Source: a virus. From it: a stretch of 27,850 nt of DNA. The stretch covers positions 1 to 27,850 of the IMG/VR virus record IMGVR_UViG_3300012207_000010. One strand, 5' to 3'. Shown here in pieces: positions 6,296 through 12,303 of this stretch. Position 1 is the stretch's first letter; each line of letters begins with the position of its first letter. The notes below the pieces were generated by a model. It was not told the origin of the DNA. It searched no databases and saw nothing but the letters and a program-made list of their open reading frames with translations. Both the position numbers and the translations under genes were made by a program.

Positions 6296-6303
6296 GCGTC
6301 GGA
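6293..6303 (+). repeat. 11-bp direct repeat, left copy, flanking the endonuclease gene
   Basis: TGAGCGTCGGA, identical to 6980-6990, 687 bases apart. The right copy encodes the first codons of TerL. Joining the two copies recreates GTG AGC GTC GGA GAG GTG, a coupled terL start. This looks like an insertion footprint. Confidence 0.75.
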
Positions 6304-6328
6304 CACGTTTGTGTTTTTACGGTATAGT
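6300..6328 (+). promoter_or_regulatory. Promoter for the endonuclease gene, predicted leaderless
   Basis: TATAGT at 6323-6328 with CGGACA 17 bases upstream at 6300-6305. Seven bases past the hexamer is 6335, the A of the ATG, so the mRNA would start on the start codon. No Shine-Dalgarno is present ahead of that ATG. Confidence 0.55.
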
Positions 6329-6334
6329 GGACAC

Positions 6335-6982
6335 ATGAAAGAAACTTGCCGTGGCCCAGAGTGCGTCAGCCCAATCGGGTACCCGAAGTCAGGACTGTGC
6401 CGAACCCACTACCAGCAGATGTGGAAGGGGAGGGAGCTAACCCCGAAACAGGCATGGAAATGGGAAGGCGCTCTGTGCGAGTTCGGTGGGTGCCAGGGAC
6501 TTGTCCGGGCGAAGGGGCTATGCGGGGGTCATTACCAGCAACGGCGCAGGGACCAGGAATTGACGTCGCTCCGGGAGACTAAACGAACGGACATCCGCGA
6601 TGAATCTGGGCGTAAGCGTTGCAGCAAGTGCAGGGAGTGGCTACCTGAGTCGGAGTTCTACCCCCTGCGGAGTCAGGCGACCCGCGATGGTTTGAGTACC
6701 AATTGCAACTTGTGTGATCTCCTATGCAAGTATCAGATCACCGCTAACGAGTACCGCGAGATTCTTCGGTCTCAGGGCGGGGGGTGCGCTATCTGCCACC
6801 GAGTCACAGAAGTTGTATGCGTGGATCATGACCACTCTTGCTGCCCAGAGCGCAAGCGGTCGTGCGGTAAGTGCGTCCGGGGGTTGCTGTGTCCGGACTG
6901 CAATGGAGCCCTAGGGCTAATGGCGGATGACCCGCAGCGTCTAAGGAACGCTGCGGACTACTTGGAGGGGGTGAGTTCATGA
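6335..6982 (+). CDS. Endonuclease VII-type HNH endonuclease (free-standing)
   Basis: T4 endonuclease VII / HNH family, 215 aa from ATG 6335. The N-terminus has two zinc-finger-like repeats: CRGPECVSP...GLCRTHYQQ, then CEFGGCQG...GLCGGHYQQRR. A CSKC...CNLC pair follows. The catalytic region is QGGGCAICHR, D164-H-D-H167 (VCVDHDH), then CVRGLLCPDCNGALG and a helical DDPQRLRNAADYL end. Such genes act as junction resolvases, or as homing endonucleases that invade intergenic sites. GTG 6311 is in frame but has no Shine-Dalgarno, while ATG 6335 fits a leaderless transcript. The TGA stop overlaps the terL ATG. Its position between terS and terL, with 11-bp repeats at both ends, marks it as an insertion. 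Confidence 0.85.
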   Translation: MKETCRGPECVSPIGYPKSGLCRTHYQQMWKGRELTPKQAWKWEGALCEFGGCQGLVRAKGLCGGHYQQRRRDQELTSLRETKRTDIRDESGRKRCSKCREWLPESEFYPLRSQATRDGLSTNCNLCDLLCKYQITANEYREILRSQGGGCAICHRVTEVVCVDHDHSCCPERKRSCGKCVRGLLCPDCNGALGLMADDPQRLRNAADYLEGVSS

Positions 6983-7083
6983 GCGTCGGAGAGGTGGCCC
7001 GGCATATCTACGCCCCATTGGGAACGGCTACCGAACTGTTTCGCTACCGGGGGCCGGAGATTCTTCTTTCCGGCCCCGCTTGA
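6979..7083 (+). CDS. terL: Large terminase, N-terminal segment (34 codons, then UGA)
   Basis: ATG 6979 overlaps the endonuclease stop (ATGA). The frame reads MSVGEVARHIYAPLGTATEL, FRYRGPEILLSGPA, then stops at TGA 7081-7083. This is the normal start of a phage terminase: an adenine-binding-type segment, then ILLSGPA, the first half of the Walker A motif GPAGTGKS. The second half (GTGKSRACLEK) continues 7 bases later in another frame. The break may be a mutation, an assembly error or a recoding site (see 7078-7090). The upstream frame cannot be a separate gene in any ordinary sense, because its last residues are half of a P-loop. Confidence 0.75.
   Translation: MSVGEVARHIYAPLGTATELFRYRGPEILLSGPA
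6980..6990 (+). repeat. 11-bp direct repeat, right copy
   Basis: TGAGCGTCGGA, identical to 6293-6303. It overlaps the endonuclease stop codon and codons 1-4 of terL. Confidence 0.75.
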
Positions 7084-7090
7084 GGCTGGC
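7078..7090 (+). other. Interruption of the Walker A codons: GCT, UGA, G, GCT, GGC
   Basis: Codon GCT (7078-7080) is followed by in-frame UGA (7081-7083), one G, then a second GCT (7085-7087) and GGC (7088-7090) in the frame of the main terminase ORF. Skipping from the first GCT to the second removes 7 bases and yields GPA-GTGKS exactly. A simple +1 shift at the stop would give GPAEAGTGKS, which puts Ala in place of the first P-loop Gly. Matched take-off and landing codons around a stop are the pattern of ribosomal bypassing. A 7-bp insertion mutation or sequencing error fits equally well. Confidence 0.6.
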
Positions 7091-8314
7091 ACCGGGAAGT
7101 CCAGGGCTTGCCTTGAGAAGATGCACGCTCTGATGATGGCCAATCCGATGGCTCGTGGCGTGATGCTGCGGAAGACTGCGGTATCCCTCACGTCCACAGC
7201 TCTCGTGACGTTCAAAGAGCATGTGGCCAAGGAAGCCATCGATTCCGGTGAGGTTTCATGGTTCGGCGGTTCCCCCCAGGACTCCCCCGGATACATCTAT
7301 TCCAACGGCAGCAAACTAGCCGTCGGGGGAATGGACAAGGCCACCCGGATCATGTCGTCGGAGTACGACTGCGCCTACGTGCAGGAAGCCACAGAGCTTA
7401 CCGAGGAAGACTGGGAGGCAATCACCTCCCGACTCCGGAACGGCCGGATCTCCTTTCAGCAGATCATGGCCGACTGCAACCCTGACGTTCCACACCACTG
7501 GCTGAAACTCCGGGCCGACCGGGGTCGCCTGAACATGCTGAACTCTCAGCACACCGACAACCCGCGCCTGTACCAGGGCGGTGAGCTGACCGAGTACGGC
7601 GCAGCGTATATGGAGAAGCTGGACGCTCTGACAGGCGTCCGCAAGCTGCGTCTCAGGGGCGGTATCTGGGCCGCTGCCGAGGGACTCGTGTATGACGAGT
7701 TCGATCCGGCGGTGAACCTGCACAAGCGGATCGGTGAGCCTCCCCAGACATGGCGCCGGTTCTGGTCCATAGACTTCGGGTATACCAACCCGTTCGTGTG
7801 GCAGGCATGGGCCATCGACCCCGACGACCGGATGTACCTTTATAAGGAGATCTACCAGACCCGGACCCTGGTGGAGGACCATGCCAAGGCGATCTTGGCA
7901 TCCTTCGGTGGGAGGCAGCGGGAGAGCGCTCCCGAAGCCATCATCTGCGACCACGATGCGGAGGGTCGCGCCACCCTTGAGCGCTACTTGGGGCGCAGCA
8001 CGGTGGCCGCTAAGAAAGACGTGTCGGTGGGTATCCAGGCCGTACAGACCCGTATGAGGGTGCGCGGCGACGGCCGTCCGGGGCTGTACATCTGCCGCGA
8101 TGCGCTGCAGAAGCGGGACGAGTCCCTGGCTGACTCCCGGCGTCCGATGTCCACTCAGGATGAGATCGTGGGGTACGTGTGGGACCGGACCGGGAACCAT
8201 GCTCCCAAGGAAGTCCCTGTAAAGGACAATGACCACGGTATGGACGCGATGCGGTATGCCGTTGCTCACGTAGACTTGGGCCGACGACCCCAGTACCGGT
8301 CGTTCCGATACTAG
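7088..8314 (+). CDS. terL: Large terminase, main segment (ATPase remainder and nuclease)
   Basis: Motor and nuclease of DNA packaging; 408 residues here, 442 when joined to the N-terminal segment, normal for TerL. It begins with GTGKSRACLEK (rest of Walker A), then LRKTAVSLTSTALVTF. Walker B is DCAYVQEATEL (about 7367-7399) and the coupling motif is MADCNPD. The RNase H-like nuclease keeps its acidic residues: SIDFGYTNPF, IICDHDAEGRATLERYLG and DNDHGMDAMRYAV. The first ATG in this frame (7121) has no suitable Shine-Dalgarno, and a protein started there would lack the P-loop, so re-initiation would give a non-packaging product. The rest of the frame is intact, which argues against long-standing decay. 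Confidence 0.92.
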   Translation, partial: GTGKSRACLEKMHALMMANPMARGVMLRKTAVSLTSTALVTFKEHVAKEAIDSGEVSWFGGSPQDSPGYIYSNGSKLAVGGMDKATRIMSSEYDCAYVQEATELTEEDWEAITSRLRNGRISFQQIMADCNPDVPHHWLKLRADRGRLNMLNSQHTDNPRLYQGGELTEYGAAYMEKLDALTGVRKLRLRGGIWAAAEGLVYDEFDPAVNLHKRIGEPPQTWRRFWSIDFGYTNPFVWQAWAIDPDDRMYLYKEIYQTRTLVEDHAKAILASFGGRQRESAPEAIICDHDAEGRATLERYLGRSTVAAKKDVSVGIQAVQTRMRVRGDGRPGLYICRDALQKRDESLADSRRPMSTQDEIVGYVWDRTGNHAPKEVPVKDNDHGMDAMRYAVAHVDLGRRPQYRSFRY

Positions 8315-8327
8315 GGGGACCAGGGCA

Positions 8328-8480
8328 ATGGGTTCGGGGGACAGTCCGGTTCCGTGCGCGTCGTGCGGCGGGACAGGCGGACACATGGAAGAAACCACGG
8401 AAGAGATCAACGGCGTGGTGGTCTACCGTAAGACCTGGTACACGTGCCAGACGTGCGGAGGATGCGGGTATTCTGTATGA
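8328..8480 (+). CDS. 50-aa CxxC protein
   Basis: ATG 8328 follows AGGGGGA (8313-8319) with an 8-base spacer. The peptide has two knuckles, CASCGGTGGH near residue 10 and CQTCGGCG near residue 41, similar to the CxxCxGxG repeats of DnaJ-type zinc fingers. Between them is EETTEEINGVVVYRKTWYT. I infer a single zinc-binding hairpin. It lies just downstream of terL and before the head promoter. Function unknown. Confidence 0.65.
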   Translation: MGSGDSPVPCASCGGTGGHMEETTEEINGVVVYRKTWYTCQTCGGCGYSV

Positions 8481-8486
8481 CCCGTG

Positions 8487-8516
8487 TTGGACAGATACCC
8501 TACAAAACGTCATAAT
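8487..8516 (+). promoter_or_regulatory. Promoter ahead of the head operon
   Basis: TTGGAC at 8487-8492, an 18-base spacer, and CATAAT at 8511-8516. The predicted start near 8523 falls at the beginning of the AAAGGCGG Shine-Dalgarno, so the leader is about 14 bases. It would drive the membrane protein, portal, protease and capsid genes. Confidence 0.55.
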
Positions 8517-8520
8517 GACG
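8508..8520 (+). promoter_or_regulatory. Perfect palindrome over the -10 (operator candidate)
   Basis: CGTCAT-A-ATGACG: two perfect 6-bp arms around one central base, covering the whole -10 hexamer. Its size and position suit a homodimeric regulator that would block transcription. No second copy was noticed in the window. Confidence 0.45.
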
Positions 8521-8536
8521 GGAAAGGCGGTGGCCC

Positions 8537-8806
8537 ATGGCATTCACACTCAATAGCGCGGGCCCCCGGGCTACCGCCCTCACATCTTCGGTTGTGTCCT
8601 ACGTAAGCCGTATCCTCATGACTGCTCTGAAGATCACGGTTGCTCCGCACACGGCCTCACTGGCCAAGCTCCGTGCGATCCCGCTCACCCTGGCCGGTGT
8701 GTTCTGCGTTGACTTTGCAGGATTCCACCTTGCCCACGGGTGGGGATGGCTGATCACCGGGGTAAGCCTGATCGCCCTTGAGCACATCATTTCGGACCCG
8801 GCGTGA
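8537..8806 (+). CDS. Small two-helix membrane protein
   Basis: An 89-aa protein with start ATG 8537 and AAAGGCGG 6 bases upstream. The N-terminal half is amphipathic (YVSRILMTALKITVAPH). The C-terminal half has two hydrophobic stretches, IPLTLAGVFCVDFAGFHLA and WGWLITGVSLIALEHII, separated by a short HGWG turn, so both ends probably face the same side. It ends GTGA-overlapped with the portal gene, a strong sign of co-expression with the head genes. A holin-like role is possible on topology, but its place among head genes is unusual for one. Function is not assigned. Confidence 0.7.
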   Translation: MAFTLNSAGPRATALTSSVVSYVSRILMTALKITVAPHTASLAKLRAIPLTLAGVFCVDFAGFHLAHGWGWLITGVSLIALEHIISDPA

Positions 8807-11010
8807 AGTCGGCCATCCGCATGTTCCGTAACGCCACCAGCGGTAAGCCGCCGGTGGACATCGGGAGCAGCGCGTCGCGTACCCATGGGCTGAGCTACAG
8901 TCTCGGCGCGGGTAAGCAGGATCGCGAGACGTTCATGCGGCAGTACGCCATGTCCGGAACGCTCTACGGCATCGTGAGCCTGTTGGCCGAGTCCACTGCT
9001 ACGCCCAAGTGGCACCTGTACAAGAACCCTCCTGCGGACGGCAGGCGCCGTTACGCCACCGGTGACACGGGCAGTGACCAGCGGGTGGAGGTCGTTCAGC
9101 ACGCGGCTATCCAGTTGGTCAACAACCCCAACCCGTTCCACTCCCGATTCGAGTTTTTCGAGGGGGCGCAGCAGCATGAGGAGCTGACCGGGGAGACGTT
9201 CTGGGTTCTGGACACAGAGATGGGTTTCCCCACGTCTATGTGGTATGTCCGGCCCGACCGGATGGAACCCGTTCCGGACCCCAATGACTACCTGGTCGGA
9301 TGGATCTACACCGGCCCGACCGGCGAGCAGGTCCCTCTCAAGCGCTCCGAGGTGATCCTTGAGAAGCGGCCCGACCCTATGGACCCTTACCGGGGTGCGG
9401 GTCCGGTTCAGTCGATCATGCCGAACATTCAGCAGCAGCGCTACGCCACCGAGTACCAGCGGAATCTTTTCCTGAACGGGGCCGACCCGGGTGGCGTCAT
9501 CACTGTTCCGAACCGGCTGAATGACCGCGAGTTCGACGAGCTGATTGAACGGTGGCGCGAGTCGCACCGGGGCGTAGCGCGGGCCGGGCACATCGGTGTG
9601 CTAGAGGACGGCATGAACTGGATGCCCTCTCCCACCACCAATAAGGACATGGAATACGGGAACCTGCGCCTTGCCAACCGCGATGAACTCCGGGAGGCGT
9701 GGCGGATTCACAAGGCCATGATGGGTTCCTCGGACGACGTGAACCGGGCCAACGCCCAGACCGCGCAGGAAGTTTTCGTCGCCTGGCAGGTGCTGCCCAG
9801 ACTGAACCGCCGTCGCGACACCTTCAACTCCAAGCTGCTCCCCCTGTTCAAGGCTTCCGGCGTCGGTGTCGAGTTCGACTACGACGACCCGTCACCGGTC
9901 AACGCTGAGACTGCTGCTACTGAGCTTCTTCAGAAGTCGCAGGCAGCGGTTGCCCTGGTGGGTGCGGGATTCGACCCGGCGGACGTGTTGGAGGTTGTCG
10001 GTCTCCCGGATATGGACATGGGTGAGGTGGCCGCTGCCGCTGCTCCCGAGTCTCCGGCCCTCCCACCGGCCGTTCCCGCTACTCCGGTGGACAACCGGGA
10101 GTCTGTGACCATCAGCAACGCCATGCGCTGGGAAGCGGTCGCGCACGAGGATGACCACACCTGCGACGCGTGCTCGGCCAACGACGGGAAGCTGTACCGG
10201 AACCGGGAGGCCGCTTACGCGGACTATCCGGAGGGGAGCAGCTATGTCAACTGCATCGGGGCGCAGTTCGGCAATTCCTGCCGCTGCACTGTCCGCAAGC
10301 GAAGGATGGGTGCTACGGCGGAATCGGCCCCGGTCAGCGCTAAGCATGATCCGGCGGGCAAGGTGTATGAGGAGTCCGCTAAGAACTTCCCTGCGTCGGC
10401 CATCGCTTGGATGCACCGTGCGTCCTGGAAGGGGCCGATCGAGGTTCCCACCAGCCATATCAACTTCGAACCGGGGGAGATGAGCCACTCTCCCGATGAC
10501 GAGAAGCTGGTGAAGGGCTTCTCTCAGAAGCTGGACGATGGGGAGAAGCTGGACCCGGTTGTCCTGGTGGCCACGCCCAAGGGGACTCAGCTGCAAATGG
10601 TTGACGGCCACCACCGTTACCTCGCGGCGGTCCGGGCAGGTGTTCCCGTCCGGGCGTACATAGCCACGGTGGATTCTGAGCATGGTCCGTGGGAGACTAT
10701 GCACGACACGGAGTACCCCGAGGTCCCTAAGAACTCCCTCCGGAATGCGCCTAAACTGTCCAAGGCAAGCGTGAACTACAGGGAAGCGGAAGCACCGGGA
10801 AGGAACTGCGGTACGTGCAACATGTTCCGCGCTCCGAGCGGCTGCACCCTGGTCAAGGGAAAGATATCCCGGGGCGACGTGTGCGACGACTGGGTACCCA
10901 AGCGGGACGCTCCGGACGCTGCTCCCGGTAACTCCAAGGCTATGTCGGATCTGCTCAAACGGGTACTCAGTGACGGGTATCTGCCAATCGAAACGGGGGG
11001 CCGCACGTGA
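8803..11010 (+). CDS. Portal protein fused to MuF-like, ParB-like and Cys-rich domains
   Basis: A 735-aa protein from GTG 8803, coupled to the preceding stop. Residues 1-410 are an HK97/SPP1-type portal, the dodecameric ring through which DNA enters: DRETFMRQYAMSGTLYGIVS, then VNNPNPFHSRFEFFEG, IMPNIQQQRYATEYQRNLF, and the helical SSDDVNRANAQTAQEVF. An Ala/Pro linker (about 405-428) leads to a MuF C-terminal-like domain (about 435-500: HEDDHTCDACSANDGKLY ... NSCRCTVRKRR). Next is a ParB/Srx-like domain (about 565-645: LDPVVLVATPKG, VDGHHRYLAAVRAGVPV). A Cys cluster (about 665-695: NCGTCNMF, GCTLVKG, DVCDDWVPK) follows, possibly binding metal or Fe-S. Most siphovirus portals are 400-500 aa. 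The added domains may enter the capsid or act on DNA, which is inference. Confidence 0.88.
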   Translation: MKSAIRMFRNATSGKPPVDIGSSASRTHGLSYSLGAGKQDRETFMRQYAMSGTLYGIVSLLAESTATPKWHLYKNPPADGRRRYATGDTGSDQRVEVVQHAAIQLVNNPNPFHSRFEFFEGAQQHEELTGETFWVLDTEMGFPTSMWYVRPDRMEPVPDPNDYLVGWIYTGPTGEQVPLKRSEVILEKRPDPMDPYRGAGPVQSIMPNIQQQRYATEYQRNLFLNGADPGGVITVPNRLNDREFDELIERWRESHRGVARAGHIGVLEDGMNWMPSPTTNKDMEYGNLRLANRDELREAWRIHKAMMGSSDDVNRANAQTAQEVFVAWQVLPRLNRRRDTFNSKLLPLFKASGVGVEFDYDDPSPVNAETAATELLQKSQAAVALVGAGFDPADVLEVVGLPDMDMGEVAAAAAPESPALPPAVPATPVDNRESVTISNAMRWEAVAHEDDHTCDACSANDGKLYRNREAAYADYPEGSSYVNCIGAQFGNSCRCTVRKRRMGATAESAPVSAKHDPAGKVYEESAKNFPASAIAWMHRASWKGPIEVPTSHINFEPGEMSHSPDDEKLVKGFSQKLDDGEKLDPVVLVATPKGTQLQMVDGHHRYLAAVRAGVPVRAYIATVDSEHGPWETMHDTEYPEVPKNSLRNAPKLSKASVNYREAEAPGRNCGTCNMFRAPSGCTLVKGKISRGDVCDDWVPKRDAPDAAPGNSKAMSDLLKRVLSDGYLPIETGGRT

Positions 11011-11078
11011 CACGCGATGTGGCCTACCTAATGTCCCGCAGAAACGTACTGTTGGAGGTGAACCATGCGCGGAGCTAG
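11007..11078 (+). CDS. Possible 23-codon linker peptide between portal and protease genes
   Basis: GTG 11007 overlaps the portal stop (GTGA). The frame runs to TAG 11076-11078, just past the protease ATG at 11065, and reads VTRDVAYLMSRRNVLLEVNH then ARS. It spans the whole intergenic gap and could carry ribosomes to the protease start (translational coupling). It may also be chance, as there is no homology to support it. Confidence 0.25.
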   Translation: MTRDVAYLMSRRNVLLEVNHARS

Positions 11079-12303
11079 GCCTATGAGGTCTACGCGGCGG
11101 TTGCAGAACCTCCACGGGACGCCTGCGATGTGGTGGAAGATCGAAAACCGCAAGGCTGACAACGCCCCGTCCCTCGTGAGCATTTACGATGAAATCGGGT
11201 TGTTCGGGGTATCGGCCGGAGAGTTCCTGGCGGAGCTTGCGGGAGTAGACGGAGATCTTGACGTTCACGTCAACTCTCCGGGTGGCGACGTGTTCGACGC
11301 GATCGCCATTTATAATTCTCTCAAGGCGCGGCGCGGAACGGTGGCCATCACCATTGACGGTCTGGCCGCTTCCGCTGCGTCGTTCATCGCTCAGGCCGCT
11401 TCCCCAGGGATGCTGGAAATGGCTCCTTTCTCTACCATGATGATCCATGACGGTTTCGCGGCCGGTATCGGGAACGCTGCCGACATGCGGGATCTCGCGG
11501 AGCAGCTCGACGCGGCTTCCGACAACATCGCGGCCATCTATGCGGAGCGCACTGGTAAGTCTGCGGACTACTGGCGTGCGAAGATGAAGGCAACCACGTG
11601 GTACAAGGATGCCGAGGCAGTGGAGGACGGCTTGGCTGACCGGGTGCGCGGACAGGAGAACCCGAAGAATTCTTGGGACCTGTCGGTGTTCAACGAGGGT
11701 GACAAGCAACTCGGCGACGGGTGGGTCATGGGTGCGGACGGGAAGCCCCGTTTCGACCCGGATGGTGATGGGGACGACGACTCCACTCCCGAAGGTGACA
11801 CCGACCATGACTACTTCGATGCGGACGGGAAACAGATCAAGGAGATCCCGCCGTGTCCCCCCATGGACGGCAAGAAGTCGGCCAAGGCCGCTAAGAAGGC
11901 CGCTAAGCAGACTGCCAAGGATGACACGCGGCTGAGCAACGACTCGGTGGACACTTCCCCCTGGGATGCCTCCAAGGCGTGGCATGGTGGCACTACGGCG
12001 TCCGACCCGGCGGCTTTCTACCGTGGCATCGCGGCTGGTGAAAAGAACTCCGGTGACCCGGACACGCAAGCGCACTGGGCTCTTCCGTACCGGTACACCC
12101 CCGACTCTCCGCCCAATGCGGCCGGAGTGAGGAACGCGCTCGCGCGCCTTTCTCAGACCCAGGACCTCAAGAATGCTGACGCTGCAAAGTCTAAGCTTGA
12201 GGGACTCATGAAGAAGATCTCTCCGGACTACTCTCCGGGGGATTCGATCGATTCCGCGCTTTTGGCGATCGCCTTGCGTGGCGCCTTGAAGGGAGGCAAC
12301 TAA
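11065..12303 (+). CDS. ClpP-like head maturation protease with scaffold-like C-terminal extension
   Basis: Capsid maturation protease of the ClpP/crotonase fold, 412 aa. The N-terminal part (about 18-200) has the family pattern: VHVNSPGGDVFDAIAIYNSL, nucleophile Ser103 in GLAASAAS, His128 in MMIHDG, a candidate Asp153, and AERTGKSADYW. The rest is an extension. About 230-262 is an Asp-rich segment (DPDGDGDDDS, DTDHDYFDADGK) resembling calcium-binding loops. A Lys/Ala helix follows (about 270-290). A final domain reads WDASKAWHGG, ALPYRYTPDSPPNAAGV, RNALARLSQTQDLKN. No separate scaffolding gene is visible between this gene and the capsid gene, so the extension may scaffold assembly. GGAGGTG (11054-11060) precedes ATG 11065. 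The stop overlaps the capsid ATG (TAATG). Confidence 0.88.
   Translation: MRGARPMRSTRRLQNLHGTPAMWWKIENRKADNAPSLVSIYDEIGLFGVSAGEFLAELAGVDGDLDVHVNSPGGDVFDAIAIYNSLKARRGTVAITIDGLAASAASFIAQAASPGMLEMAPFSTMMIHDGFAAGIGNAADMRDLAEQLDAASDNIAAIYAERTGKSADYWRAKMKATTWYKDAEAVEDGLADRVRGQENPKNSWDLSVFNEGDKQLGDGWVMGADGKPRFDPDGDGDDDSTPEGDTDHDYFDADGKQIKEIPPCPPMDGKKSAKAAKKAAKQTAKDDTRLSNDSVDTSPWDASKAWHGGTTASDPAAFYRGIAAGEKNSGDPDTQAHWALPYRYTPDSPPNAAGVRNALARLSQTQDLKNADAAKSKLEGLMKKISPDYSPGDSIDSALLAIALRGALKGGN

Noticed and set aside
6311-6334. GTG 6311 as start of the first endonuclease
   Set aside because: It has no Shine-Dalgarno and lies upstream of and over the predicted -10, so it would usually not be in the transcript. 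ATG 6335 begins the zinc-finger repeat directly.
7040-7090. Intron in terL explaining the frame break
   Set aside because: Only 7 bases separate the two halves of the P-loop; that is far too short for any self-splicing intron.
7121-7123. ATG 7121 as the genuine TerL start
   Set aside because: The encoded protein would lack the Walker A P-loop, whose second half is in frame immediately upstream and whose first half is in the 6979 frame. No suitable Shine-Dalgarno precedes it.
9892-12075. Very long minus-strand open frame opposite the portal and protease genes (727 codons)
   Set aside because: Antisense shadow caused by GC-rich third positions. The + strand carries recognisable portal and protease motifs, and the minus product has no domain pattern or plausible start signal.
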